From: Tsukamurella sp. M9C
Lineage (GTDB): Bacteria; Actinomycetota; Actinomycetes; Mycobacteriales; Mycobacteriaceae
Length of the DNA: 64,000 nt
Direction: 5' to 3'
NCBI RefSeq assembly: GCF_020169415.1
Contig: NZ_JAIULG010000021.1
Location: 1 to 64,000, forward strand
Shown: one piece after another, positions 34,917 through 44,099 of the stretch
How the letters are laid out: every line of letters starts with the position of its first letter
Numbering within the stretch: the first letter of the stretch is position 1
Position numbers and translations under genes: made by a program
Notes under the pieces: model-generated
Databases searched by the model: none
Told to the model about the DNA's origin: nothing
Seen by the model: the letters and a program-made list of their open reading frames with translations, nothing else

Positions 34917-35519
34917 TCACGCCAGGGCGATGTTGCCCGATGCGGTGCCGTCCGCGTTCTTGCTCGCCTGGTAGGTCCGGGACAGCTCGTCGTAGGCAGC
35001 GATCAGGCGTTCCAGGAGACCGGGGCACTCCTCCTGCGCGAGCGGCATGAGGTCGGTCGCGCGGAAGAACGCGTTGCTCCGGTTGTACAGATCACGCCCG
35101 GGCGCCGGCGCCGCACGGTCCGGGTCGGGGACCGCGTAGACCTCGGTCAGGATCCGGATGTCGTGCGGAATCGCGAAGGACTTCTCGGAGTCGCTGTGGC
35201 TGAACAGGTACGAGAAGTTGTCGAAACCCGACCACGCGATGCCCGACAGGCACAGGGAGCACGGTTCGTGCGTGGCGAGGAAGACGCAGTCGGCGGGCGC
35301 AGGGCGGTCGTCGAGCTCGTAGAACTTCTTGATCGCGTGGATCTCTCCGTGCCAGAGCGGGTTCGACGTTTCGTCGTTGGTCGCCGCGATCACGGTGCTC
35401 AGGTCGCTCCTGCGGAGGATCGCCGCACCGAACAGCTTGTTCCCGGCCGCGACGCCGGAGCGGGTCAGCGGCACAATCTCGTCGGCGATCACGGCCAGCA
35501 TGCGGGTCACGTCAGTCAT
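34917..35519 (-). CDS. Cytidine/guanine-deaminase-like zinc hydrolase
   Basis: 200 residues. The zinc motif HGEIHAIKKF supplies His and the catalytic Glu (HGE rather than HAE, as in yeast cytosine deaminase), and HEPCSLCLSGIAWSGF supplies the two Cys. This subgroup is generally annotated as nucleoside deaminase. It is encoded upstream of a purine permease, so a purine base such as guanine is a plausible substrate (inference). ATG at 35519 gives MTDVTRML; upstream codons lie in the promoter of the divergent small secreted protein. Confidence 0.85.
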   Translation of the reverse strand: MTDVTRMLAVIADEIVPLTRSGVAAGNKLFGAAILRRSDLSTVIAATNDETSNPLWHGEIHAIKKFYELDDRPAPADCVFLATHEPCSLCLSGIAWSGFDNFSYLFSHSDSEKSFAIPHDIRILTEVYAVPDPDRAAPAPGRDLYNRSNAFFRATDLMPLAQEECPGLLERLIAAYDELSRTYQASKNADGTASGNIALA

Positions 35520-35619
35520 GCGTTCATCACACCGCATGCGTGCTGCGGATGCGCGGCGACGAACAGCGACGTGTGATGTGATAAATACAAGGTGTCGAAT
35601 AATGTGGAGGGAGATCGAG

Positions 35620-35874
35620 ATGAAGCGAATCGTCATCGCGGGAATCGTCGGACTGGGCGTGGTCGCGGCACCCGCCGCGGCGGTACAGGCCGCGCCCGGC
35701 GCGCCCGTCACCGTCACCTGTGACGTCTACGCGCAGCAGTTCGGCAACCAGTTCTCGTCGTTCGCGGGCACGGTGCACGGCACCGGACCGAATCGTGCGG
35801 CGGCGCGTGCCAATGCCGAGACGAAGATCTGGGGTCCGTACGGCTCGATGCCGTACGTCGCGAACTGTCGCTGA
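35620..35874 (+). CDS. Small secreted protein
   Basis: 84 residues. Signal peptide MKRIVIAGIVGLGVVAAPAAAVQA is followed by a mature part of about 60 residues with two Cys (VTCDVY and VANC at the very end), likely one disulphide. I recognise no family. GGAGGGA lies seven bases before the ATG at 35620, which makes this start secure. The next gene starts 19 bases downstream from its own leaderless promoter. Confidence 0.8.
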   Translation: MKRIVIAGIVGLGVVAAPAAAVQAAPGAPVTVTCDVYAQQFGNQFSSFAGTVHGTGPNRAAARANAETKIWGPYGSMPYVANCR

Positions 35875-35881
35875 GCGGGCG

Positions 35882-35887
35882 TACCGT
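35882..35887 (+). promoter_or_regulatory. Leaderless -10 box of the MmcQ/YjbR gene
   Basis: TACCGT ends six bases before the GTG at 35894, consistent with transcription beginning at the start codon. Confidence 0.5.
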
Positions 35888-35893
35888 CGATCC

Positions 35894-36298
35894 GTGACGA
35901 GGGCGGCGCGGATCGAGGACGTGGCCGCGATCGCGCTCGCCCTGCCCCGCGTCGTGGAGGTTGCGGCGTGGGGTGGCCGCCCGGCCTGGCAGGTCAGCAA
36001 GAAGGTGTTCTGCGGGAACCGGTCTCCGCGGCCCGACGCGGTCGATGCGGACGGCGTCCGGCTCGATGACGTGATCCTGATCCGCACGCCCGACGAATCC
36101 GACAAGCTCGCGCTGGTCCAGGCCGACGGGCCGTTCTTCACCACGCCCCACTTCGACGGCTACAACGCCGTCCTGATCCGGGCGTCGCGCCTCGGGGAGA
36201 TCACCCGGGCCGAGCTGGCCGAGGTCATCGAGGACGCCTGGTGCGCCTGCGCCCCGAAGACCGTGGTCAAGGCGTGGCTCGCGGGGCGCGCCCACTGA
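35894..36298 (+). CDS. MmcQ/YjbR family DNA-binding-fold protein
   Basis: 134 residues. WGGRPAWQVSKKVFCGN and the TPHFDGYNAVLIRASRLGEIT segment fit the MmcQ/YjbR (CyaY-like) family, small proteins of unconfirmed function often listed as DNA-binding. GTG at 35894 lies six bases after TACCGT and no Shine-Dalgarno is present. The 3' end overlaps the convergent membrane protein gene by 32 bases. Confidence 0.85.
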   Translation: MTRAARIEDVAAIALALPRVVEVAAWGGRPAWQVSKKVFCGNRSPRPDAVDADGVRLDDVILIRTPDESDKLALVQADGPFFTTPHFDGYNAVLIRASRLGEITRAELAEVIEDAWCACAPKTVVKAWLAGRAH

Positions 36299-36686
36299 CG
36301 TCGGAAGGCGCCCGGACGAGGTCAGCGGTGACGATCATGGCGACGACCATCAGGCCGATGTTCGGTCCCCACCACGCGAAGTCGACGTCACCTGCGAACG
36401 CCCAGAACGAGATCGCCATGAGGCCCGCGCAGAAGGTCAGAGTGCAACCGATGGTGAGCACGATCCGGCCGGTCGCGGGTCGGGTGCGGACGAGCCGCAG
36501 GCCCGCTGCGCCGAATCCGACGGCGAGCACGTCGAGCGGAAGGAACGACCAGTTCCATGCCTGGACCACGGGGTTCGTGTAGTCGCGGAATCGCCATTGC
36601 TCAGGGATCGCGCCGGCGATGATCGCCGCCCAGTAAGCGGTAAGGGCGACGTCGACGAGGAGCAGGAGCACTTTCGCGCCTCTCAT
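36267..36686 (-). CDS. DUF5360 (YvaD-like) membrane protein
   Basis: 139 residues with four predicted membrane helices (VLLLLVDVALTAYWAAIIAG, WSFLPLDVLAVGFGAAGL, IVLTIGCTLTFCAGLMAISF, IGLMVVAMIVTADLV). DYTNPVVQAWNWSF matches the YvaD/DUF5360 pattern. In Bacillus subtilis yvaD sits with yvaE (SMR transporter) and yvaF (TetR); the same trio is present here, suggesting an accessory part of the efflux system. Its ATG overlaps the SMR stop by four bases. Confidence 0.8.
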   Translation of the reverse strand: MRGAKVLLLLVDVALTAYWAAIIAGAIPEQWRFRDYTNPVVQAWNWSFLPLDVLAVGFGAAGLRLVRTRPATGRIVLTIGCTLTFCAGLMAISFWAFAGDVDFAWWGPNIGLMVVAMIVTADLVRAPSDVSGRAPRATP

Positions 36687-37015
36687 TCGGCCGCCGTCGA
36701 CAAGTTGATGATCGCGACGCCGACCACCGTCACGGCCATTCCGACGATCGTGGTCGCGGAGACCCGATCGCCGAACAGGAGTGCAGCGGCTGCGGTGACG
36801 AGAACGGTGCCCGCCGCGGACCAGACCGCGTACGCGACGCCGACCGAGATCTCGCGTAGCGACAGTCCGAGGAAGGCGAAAGCGCCGAGGTAGCCGGGAA
36901 CCACGATGGCGAGCGGCCAGAGATTCTTGTAGCCGTCCGTCGCACGGAGCGCGAGGGTGCTGGCCACCTCGCAGGCGATGGCCGCCGCGAGAAGGAGAAC
37001 CGCGGTGCGGGACAT
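36683..37015 (-). CDS. Small multidrug resistance (SMR) efflux protein
   Basis: 110 residues, four transmembrane helices. AIACEVASTLALRATDGYKNLWP carries the essential membrane Glu (residue 16) of EmrE-like transporters, and GVAYAVWSAAGTV is the conserved third-helix motif. It works as a dual-topology dimer that exchanges protons for toxic cations such as quaternary ammonium. It is divergent from a TetR gene with an operator-like sequence between them, so repression by that TetR is likely. Confidence 0.93.
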   Translation of the reverse strand: MSRTAVLLLAAAIACEVASTLALRATDGYKNLWPLAIVVPGYLGAFAFLGLSLREISVGVAYAVWSAAGTVLVTAAAALLFGDRVSATTIVGMAVTVVGVAIINLSTAAE

Positions 37016-37032
37016 TCCACCTCCAAAAATTC

Positions 37033-37050
37033 AAACCGGTTGGTATGTTT
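37033..37050 (+). promoter_or_regulatory. TetR operator candidate between SMR and TetR genes
   Basis: AAACCGGTTGGTATGTTT is an AT-edged imperfect inverted repeat around AACCGGTT, in the 70-base gap between the divergent SMR and tetR starts. It resembles typical TetR sites. Binding is inferred from position. Confidence 0.5.
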
Positions 37051-37085
37051 CACGGAGTGAGTGCGCACTGTCAAGAGGGGGAGTC

Positions 37086-37715
37086 ATGCAGGAACGGGCC
37101 GCACGGACGCGGGAGGCGCTCCTCGACGCGGTGGCGGACATCGTGGACGCCCGCGGATACGACGGCGCCTCGCTCGCCGACGTGCTCGCTCGCGCCGGCG
37201 TCACCAAGGGGGCGATGTACCACCACTTCCCATCCAAGGCGGCGCTCGTGGGCGCCCTGGTCGAGGAACAGTTCGCGCCGACCCTCGTGTCGCCGACGAT
37301 CCCGGGGATGCCTGTCCTGCACGCGGCCGAGATCACGCTGCAGGCGCTGACGGCCACCGTCGACGACGTGCGGTTCCGAGCCGCCTTCGGCGTCGTCGTC
37401 GACCGCCCCCATCCCGAACTGGCGCCGTGGTCGCGACCCGTCAACGAGTGGAGCGAGGTCTTCGCGGCGCTGTTCGCCGCCGCGCGGGACGCGGGCGACC
37501 TCGGCGACGGCGTCGACGTCGCAGCCGAGGGCGAGGCCATCGTCGCGACGACGATCGGGTGCTTCTGTGTGGCGCGCGCCGCCGGCGACCCGGGCCGCGC
37601 CGTCGCGGCGGTCGCGACGGCCTGGGGGATGGTCGTCGACCGCGCCGTCGCCGCGGGCCGCCGCGCCGCGCACCGTCGAGCACTGGCCGACCTGGTGGGC
37701 GCGTACCAGCGGTAA
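37086..37715 (+). CDS. TetR-family regulator of the SMR efflux cassette
   Basis: 209 residues. The helix-turn-helix is GASLADVLARAGVTKGAMYHHFPSKAALVGALVEE near residues 30-65, with the typical YHHF recognition helix. The C-terminal domain (QALTATVDDVRFRAAFGVVVD) is a helical ligand pocket of the TetR_C_YvaF-like type. ATG at 37086 has GGGGGAG before it. It is divergent from smr and yvaD-like genes, presumably their repressor. Inducer unknown. Confidence 0.88.
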   Translation: MQERAARTREALLDAVADIVDARGYDGASLADVLARAGVTKGAMYHHFPSKAALVGALVEEQFAPTLVSPTIPGMPVLHAAEITLQALTATVDDVRFRAAFGVVVDRPHPELAPWSRPVNEWSEVFAALFAAARDAGDLGDGVDVAAEGEAIVATTIGCFCVARAAGDPGRAVAAVATAWGMVVDRAVAAGRRAAHRRALADLVGAYQR

Positions 37716-38846
<1,131 letters not shown>

Positions 38847-38891
38847 ACCGCCCCACGCTTCCACAGCCACACCAGGAGAAGGACTTCCACC

Positions 38892-41360
38892 GTGCGCGTT
38901 GCACAGTCATGGCTCACCGAGATCCTCCGCCGCGACACCCCGGACTGGGGCGTCACCGCCGACGAGCTGGACGCGGGGTTCGTGCGCGTCGGCTTCGAGG
39001 TCGAGGAGCTCGACTCGCTCGACACCGTGACCGGCCCGCTGAAGATCGGCCGCGTCGTGGCGATCGAGGAGCTCACGAACTTCCGCAAGCCGATCCGGTT
39101 CTGCCAGGTCGACGTGGGCGAGGCCGAGCCGCGCGACATCGTCTGCGGCGCCCGCAACTTCGCCGAGGGTGATCTGATCGTCGCGGCGCTGCCCGGCGCC
39201 GTGCTGCCCGGCGGCTTCGGGATCGCCACGCGCCAGACGTACGACCACACCTCGGACGGCATGATCTGCTCGGTCTCCGAGCTCGGCCTCGGCACCGACC
39301 ACTCCGGCATCCTCGTACTGCCCGCGGGGACCGCGGAGCCCGGCGACGACGCCAAGCAGGTGCTCGGCATGGACGACACCGTCATCGAGCTCAACGTGAC
39401 CCCCGACCGCGGATACGCCTTCTCGGTCCGCGGCCTCGCCCGCGAGCTGGCCTGCGGCTACGACCTGCCTTTCACCGACATCACCACCCCGTCGGAGAAG
39501 GCCGGGCGCGGCCCCGGCGGCGTGGACGTCACCGTCGAGCCCGAGTCGGGTTGCACCCGCTTCACCGCGCTGCGCGTCGAGGGCATCGACCCGAAGGCGG
39601 TCAGCCCGTGGTGGCTGCAGCGCCGCCTGCTCACCTCCGGCGTGCGCCCGATCAGCGCCGCGGTCGACGTGACCAACTACCTCATGCTGCTCAGCGGCCA
39701 GCCGCTGCACGCCTTCGACGCCGACAAGGTGCGCGGCGGCCTCGTCGTGCGCGCGTCGCGCCCCGGCGAGGTCCTGGAGACCCTCGACCACGTCGAGCGG
39801 AAGCTCGATCCCGAGGACGCGGTCATCGTCGACGACTCCGGGCCCGTCTCGCTCGCGGGCGTCATGGGCGGCGCGACCACCGAGGTCGGCGACGACACCG
39901 TCAACGTGATCCTCGAGGGCGCCATCTGGAACGCCGTGAAGGTGTTCCGCACCGGCAAGCGGCACAAGCTGAGCTCGGACGCCGCGAAGCGCTACGAGCG
40001 CACCGTCGACCCCGCGATCTCCGTGTGGACGGTCCGCGAGGCGGCCCGCCTGCTCACCGAGATCGCCGGCGGCACCGTCGTGGGCGAGCTCACCGACCTC
40101 GGCGGCTACACCGATCGCCCGCAGGTGACCATCGCCGCGGACCGTCCGGACCGCGTCGCGGGCATCACCTACGCCCCGGGCACGACGGTGCGCCGCCTCA
40201 CCCAGATCGGCTGCGAGGTCGAGGGGGAGAGCAGCCTGACGGTGACCCCGCCGACGTGGCGGCCCGACCTGAACATGGTCGCCGACCTGGTCGAGGAGGT
40301 GCTGCGGCTCGAGGGGCTGGAGCAGATCCCGCCGGTGCTGCCCGCCGCCCCCGGCGGCCGGGGGCTCAGCGCCCGGCAGCGTCGCCGCCGCACCGTGAGC
40401 CGCTCGCTCGCGCACACCGGCCACGTCGAGGTCCTCACCAGCCCGTTCCTGCCCGCCGGTGTCTTCGACACCTGGGGTCTCGAGGCCGACGACCCGCGCC
40501 GGAACACGACGAAGGTGCTCAACCCGCTGGAGGCCGACCGGCCGTCGCTCGCCACCACGCTGCTGCCCGGCCTGCTGGAGATCCTGGCGCGCAACGTCTC
40601 CCGCGGTCAGCGCGACCTCGCGCTGTACACGATCGCCCAGGTGGTGCTGCCGTCGGCGGCGACCGTCGCCGTCGACCCGATCCCCGTCGACCGTCGCCCG
40701 ACCGCCGAGCAGGTCGCCGAGCTCAACGCCTCGCTGCCGAGCCAGCCCGAGCACATCGCGCTCGTCTTCACCGGCCAGCGGATCCTCGCCGGGCCGTCGG
40801 GACCGGGCCGCGCCGCCGACGCGGCGGACGCCTTCGAGGCGGTCCGCGAGATCGGCCGCGCGAGCAACGTCGAGCTGACCCTGCGGTCCGCGCAGTTCGC
40901 GCCCTTCCACCCCGGCCGCTGCGCCGAGGTCCTGGTCGGCGAGACGGTCGTCGGGCACGCGGGCGAGCTGCATCCCGCGGTGCTGGAGCGTGCGGGCCTG
41001 CCGGAGCGCACCACCGCCGTCGAGCTCGACCTCGACGCGATCCCGTTGGCTGAGAACCTCCCCGCGCCGGTGATCTCGCCGTTCCCGGCGGTCCTGCAGG
41101 ACGTCGCCGTCGTGGTCGACGCCGCCGTCCCCGCCGAGGACGTCAGGGCCGCCCTGGCGGACGGTGCCGGCGAGCTGCTGGAGGCGATCGCGCTGTTCGA
41201 CGTCTTCACCGGCGCGCAGGTGGGGGAGGGCCGCAAGTCGATGGCCTTCTCGCTGCGCTTCCGCGCGGGCGACCGCACGCTGACCGAGGACGAGGCCTCC
41301 GCGGCCCGCGACGCCGCGGTGGCGAAGGCGTCAGAGGTCGTGGGCGCCGTCCTGCGCTGA
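38892..41360 (+). CDS. pheT: Phenylalanyl-tRNA synthetase beta subunit
   Basis: 822 residues, full domain set: tRNA-binding OB fold (about 45-155), B3/B4 editing domain with [26 protein letters not shown]5 domain, catalytic-like module, and C-terminal ferredoxin-fold anticodon-binding domain [21 protein letters not shown]. It hydrolyses mischarged Tyr-tRNA-Phe and binds tRNA. GTG at 38892 with AGGAGAAGG upstream, 45 bases after pheS. The last 30 bases overlap the convergent MFS gene. Confidence 0.97.
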   Translation: MRVAQSWLTEILRRDTPDWGVTADELDAGFVRVGFEVEELDSLDTVTGPLKIGRVVAIEELTNFRKPIRFCQVDVGEAEPRDIVCGARNFAEGDLIVAALPGAVLPGGFGIATRQTYDHTSDGMICSVSELGLGTDHSGILVLPAGTAEPGDDAKQVLGMDDTVIELNVTPDRGYAFSVRGLARELACGYDLPFTDITTPSEKAGRGPGGVDVTVEPESGCTRFTALRVEGIDPKAVSPWWLQRRLLTSGVRPISAAVDVTNYLMLLSGQPLHAFDADKVRGGLVVRASRPGEVLETLDHVERKLDPEDAVIVDDSGPVSLAGVMGGATTEVGDDTVNVILEGAIWNAVKVFRTGKRHKLSSDAAKRYERTVDPAISVWTVREAARLLTEIAGGTVVGELTDLGGYTDRPQVTIAADRPDRVAGITYAPGTTVRRLTQIGCEVEGESSLTVTPPTWRPDLNMVADLVEEVLRLEGLEQIPPVLPAAPGGRGLSARQRRRRTVSRSLAHTGHVEVLTSPFLPAGVFDTWGLEADDPRRNTTKVLNPLEADRPSLATTLLPGLLEILARNVSRGQRDLALYTIAQVVLPSAATVAVDPIPVDRRPTAEQVAELNASLPSQPEHIALVFTGQRILAGPSGPGRAADAADAFEAVREIGRASNVELTLRSAQFAPFHPGRCAEVLVGETVVGHAGELHPAVLERAGLPERTTAVELDLDAIPLAENLPAPVISPFPAVLQDVAVVVDAAVPAEDVRAALADGAGELLEAIALFDVFTGAQVGEGRKSMAFSLRFRAGDRTLTEDEASAARDAAVAKASEVVGAVLR

Positions 41361-42737
41361 TCCGCGCCGGCGGTACAGGGGCAGGCCCGCGGCGCCGCAC
41401 CCGATCGCGCTGAGCACGAGCGGGATCGCGGCGAGGTGGAACCCGGACGCCGGGCCGCCCGCCGCGGAGGCGACGAGGACCGCGCACAGGGCTCCGCCCA
41501 GCGAGCCGCCGATCCGCTGCAGGATGTTGACCTGCGTGATGGCGCCGGGGAGCCGGTCCGCGCCCGCCGCGCGGTACGCGGCCACCGTCACGGGCGTCGC
41601 GACGAGGCTGATCGACGCGCCGAACACCACGAGCAGTGCCTGGACCAGCCAGATCGGCGCGGCGGTCGGGAGTGCCGCGAACGGCGCGACGGAGGCCGTC
41701 GCGACGGCCGATCCCACGAGGACCACCGGCGCGGGGCCGAACCGGTCGACCCACCGCCCCGTGAACGGGGAGATCACGCACGTCGCGCCGGCGAGGCCGA
41801 GCAGGCTCGTGCCCGCGTCGAGCGGCGACTGGCCGCGCCCGAGCTGGAAGTAGAGCGCGAACAGGATCCCGCTGCCGAAGATCAGGGTGCCGGCGAAGAA
41901 GGCGCCGACGGCGCTCGCGCGGAAGTCGGGGTCGGTGAACAGGCGAAGGTCGAGCAGGGGATGGTCCGTCCGGAGGCTCGCGGCGCCGAACCAGGCCAGA
42001 GCGAGCAGCGCGACGGCCGCGAGGGCCAGCACGCCGGGGGTGGGGCGGCCCGTCTCGCCCCACCGTGTGGCGGCGAAGACCAGGACGGGCAGCCCGACGG
42101 TGATCAGCACGAGCCCGGTCCGGTGCAGCGGCGCCGGCGGCTTCGTGGGGAAACGCGGGATCATCCGGAAGCCGAGGACCCCCGCGGCGATCCCGATCGG
42201 GACGTTGATGAGGAACAACCACGGCCAGGGCGCGGCCGCGAGGACATGGCCGCCGATGAGGCCGCCGGCCGCGGGCGCCGCGGCGACGGCCAGGCCGAGG
42301 GTGCCCATCACGCGTCCCAGCCGCTCCGGCCCCACCGCCAGGCCCAGGATCGTCTGCCCCGTCGGGATGAGGACCCCGCCGGCGAGGCCCTGCACCACGC
42401 GGGCCGCGATGAGCGTCTCGACGGTCGGTGCCGCCGCGCACAGGACGGAGGCGAGGGTGAAGCCGGCCAGCGCGGTCAGCCAGAGTCGCCGGACGCCCCA
42501 GTGGTTCCCGAGACGCGCCGCCAGGGGCAGCGAGACGGCGAGGGCGAGCAGGTAGGCGCTGGCGACCCACTGGGTGCGTGAGAGGGGCGTGTCCAGGGCG
42601 TCGCCGATCGAGGCGAGGCCCACGTTGACGATGGTCGCATCGAGCCCGCTGGCGAAGGCACCCGCGGCGATCACGCCGCACAGCCGCCAGGTGCGGCCGT
42701 CGATCCGGTCGCCGCTGCGCGCGGCGGTGGCGGTCAC
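41331..42737 (-). CDS. MFS drug:proton antiporter (DHA2-like, 14 TM)
   Basis: 468 residues, about 14 membrane helices. The N-terminal [17 protein letters not shown] is the DHA2 motif D1 region, and [11 protein letters not shown] motif A; motif C lies in [19 protein letters not shown]. It probably exports drugs or other organic compounds. GTG at 42737 overlaps the flavin reductase stop (GTGA), so they are translated as one unit. A divergent TetR gene lies upstream of the operon, with two palindromes between. Confidence 0.88.
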   Translation of the reverse strand: MTATAARSGDRIDGRTWRLCGVIAAGAFASGLDATIVNVGLASIGDALDTPLSRTQWVASAYLLALAVSLPLAARLGNHWGVRRLWLTALAGFTLASVLCAAAPTVETLIAARVVQGLAGGVLIPTGQTILGLAVGPERLGRVMGTLGLAVAAAPAAGGLIGGHVLAAAPWPWLFLINVPIGIAAGVLGFRMIPRFPTKPPAPLHRTGLVLITVGLPVLVFAATRWGETGRPTPGVLALAAVALLALAWFGAASLRTDHPLLDLRLFTDPDFRASAVGAFFAGTLIFGSGILFALYFQLGRGQSPLDAGTSLLGLAGATCVISPFTGRWVDRFGPAPVVLVGSAVATASVAPFAALPTAAPIWLVQALLVVFGASISLVATPVTVAAYRAAGADRLPGAITQVNILQRIGGSLGGALCAVLVASAAGGPASGFHLAAIPLVLSAIGCGAAGLPLYRRRGSAQDGAHDL

Positions 42738-43345
42738 GACGCCGTCGCGCGGAGGGGGCGCAGGGCCTCCGACCACGCGAGCACCTCGTCGAGCATCCGG
42801 ACCAGCGCCGGCTCGTGGAACTCGGCCGGGGCGAACACGCCCTCCTGCCGGATGTCGGGCAGGTCGAAGTCCGTGAACAGGTTCAGGGCCACCGTGGTCC
42901 GGACACAGGCGGTCTTCGTCTCGGCGAGCACGAGCCGGAGGTGCTCGGCGGCGCGGACGCCGCCGTGGATCCCGAAGGTGACGAAGCCCGCCGCTCGGTC
43001 GTTCCACTCGGCGTAGAGGTAGTCGATCGCGTTCTTCACGGCCGCCGGAGCGGAGTGGTTGTACTCGGGGACCACGAAGACGAAGCCGTCGAAGGACCCG
43101 ATGACCTCGGCCCAGCGACGCGTGTGCGGGTGCAGGTACTCGCCGAAGGCGGCGGGGAGGGGCTCGTCGAGCAGCGGCAGGTCCTGGTCGGCCAGGTCGA
43201 CGGTGGCGACGACGGCCCGGCCCCGCAGGTGCGCGGTCGCGGCGCGGTGCACCCACGCGGCGACCTGATCGGTGCGGCGCCCGGGGCGGGTGGACCCGGT
43301 GATGACGGCGATGCGGGGAAGCTCGGTGTGCGGTGTGGTGTCCAT
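42734..43345 (-). CDS. NADPH-dependent FMN reductase family protein
   Basis: 203-residue flavodoxin-like fold. RIAVITGSTRPGRRTDQVAAWV is the FMN phosphate-binding loop, and VFVVPEYNHSAPAAVKNAIDYL is the flavin-contact signature (PEYN). It reduces free or bound flavins, quinones, nitro or azo compounds. ATG at 43345 gives MDTTPHTEL. It is first in the reductase-MFS operon and divergent from tetR, so it likely detoxifies the compound the pump exports (inference). Confidence 0.88.
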   Translation of the reverse strand: MDTTPHTELPRIAVITGSTRPGRRTDQVAAWVHRAATAHLRGRAVVATVDLADQDLPLLDEPLPAAFGEYLHPHTRRWAEVIGSFDGFVFVVPEYNHSAPAAVKNAIDYLYAEWNDRAAGFVTFGIHGGVRAAEHLRLVLAETKTACVRTTVALNLFTDFDLPDIRQEGVFAPAEFHEPALVRMLDEVLAWSEALRPLRATAS

Positions 43346-43350
43346 GACCT

Positions 43351-43392
43351 CAATGTACAACGAACATTGCACTAGATACAATGATGATTGTA
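43351..43392 (+). promoter_or_regulatory. Two palindromic operators between flavin reductase and TetR genes
   Basis: CAATGT-7-ACATTG (43351-43369) and TACAAT-GATG-ATTGTA (43377-43392) lie in tandem in the 66-base divergent gap. Each has perfect six-base half-sites. One overlaps the expected promoter of each gene, so one TetR can repress both directions. Confidence 0.7.
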
Positions 43393-43411
43393 CCTATGGA
43401 AGGGTGTGGTC

Positions 43412-44017
43412 ATGCGTGAGGACAAGCGACAGGATCTGCTGCGCGGCGCGGTGCGGGTCTTCGCTGCCGACGGCTACAGCCGAGCGAGCATCCAGAGCCT
43501 CGCCGCGGAGGCCGGCGTCTCGACGCGGACCATCTACAACCAGTACGGCAACAAGGAGGACCTGTTCCGCGCCGTCGTGCTGGACAGCGCGACCCGCGTG
43601 GCCGAGCGGCAGATCTCCGTCGCCGAGAAGTACCTCGGCCGGGTCGCGGACCTGCGCGCGGACCTCATCGCATTCGGTCGTGCCTGGTCGGTGCGCGACC
43701 CCGACAGTCGCGACCACTTCCGGATGATCGCCCAGATCAACGCCGACGTCGACCACATCGCGCCCGACGTCCTCGCCGGGTGGCGCGCCGCCGGCCCGGA
43801 CCGGGTCCGGGCCGCGATCGGCGAGATGCTCGTCGCGCTCGACCGGGACGGGCGACTGCGCATCGGCGACGGCGAGCTCGCGGCGGTGCACCTGATCAAC
43901 CTCACGGCCGGCGCGGTCGGCGGCGTGAGCGGCGCGGGGCGCACCGCCGAGCCCGCCGAGGAGGAGCGCATCGTCGCCGCCGGCGTCGACGTCTTCCTCG
44001 CCGCCTACGCGCGCTGA
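43412..44017 (+). CDS. TetR-family regulator, divergent from reductase/MFS operon
   Basis: 201 residues. Helix-turn-helix GYSRASIQSLAAEAGVSTRTIYNQYGNKEDLFRAVV sits at residues about 24-59. The C-terminal domain belongs to the AefR-like group (LGRVADLRADLIAFG, HFRMIAQINADVDHIAPDV). GGAAGGG lies seven bases before the ATG at 43412. Two palindromes just upstream are the probable operators for autorepression and control of the efflux operon. Confidence 0.9.
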   Translation: MREDKRQDLLRGAVRVFAADGYSRASIQSLAAEAGVSTRTIYNQYGNKEDLFRAVVLDSATRVAERQISVAEKYLGRVADLRADLIAFGRAWSVRDPDSRDHFRMIAQINADVDHIAPDVLAGWRAAGPDRVRAAIGEMLVALDRDGRLRIGDGELAAVHLINLTAGAVGGVSGAGRTAEPAEEERIVAAGVDVFLAAYAR

Positions 44018-44044
44018 ACGCACCGTCGACCCTCGGACATGGAG

Positions 44045-44084
44045 CCGGCCCCGGCGGCGCATCGCGTGCTGCCGCCGGGGCCGG
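44045..44084. terminator. Bidirectional hairpin between TetR and FMO genes
   Basis: A perfect 14-bp G+C stem (44045-44058 with 44071-44084) around a 12-base loop, in the 82-base gap between convergent genes. No U-run. Confidence 0.75.
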
Positions 44085-44099
44085 AGTCGGTGGGCCCGC

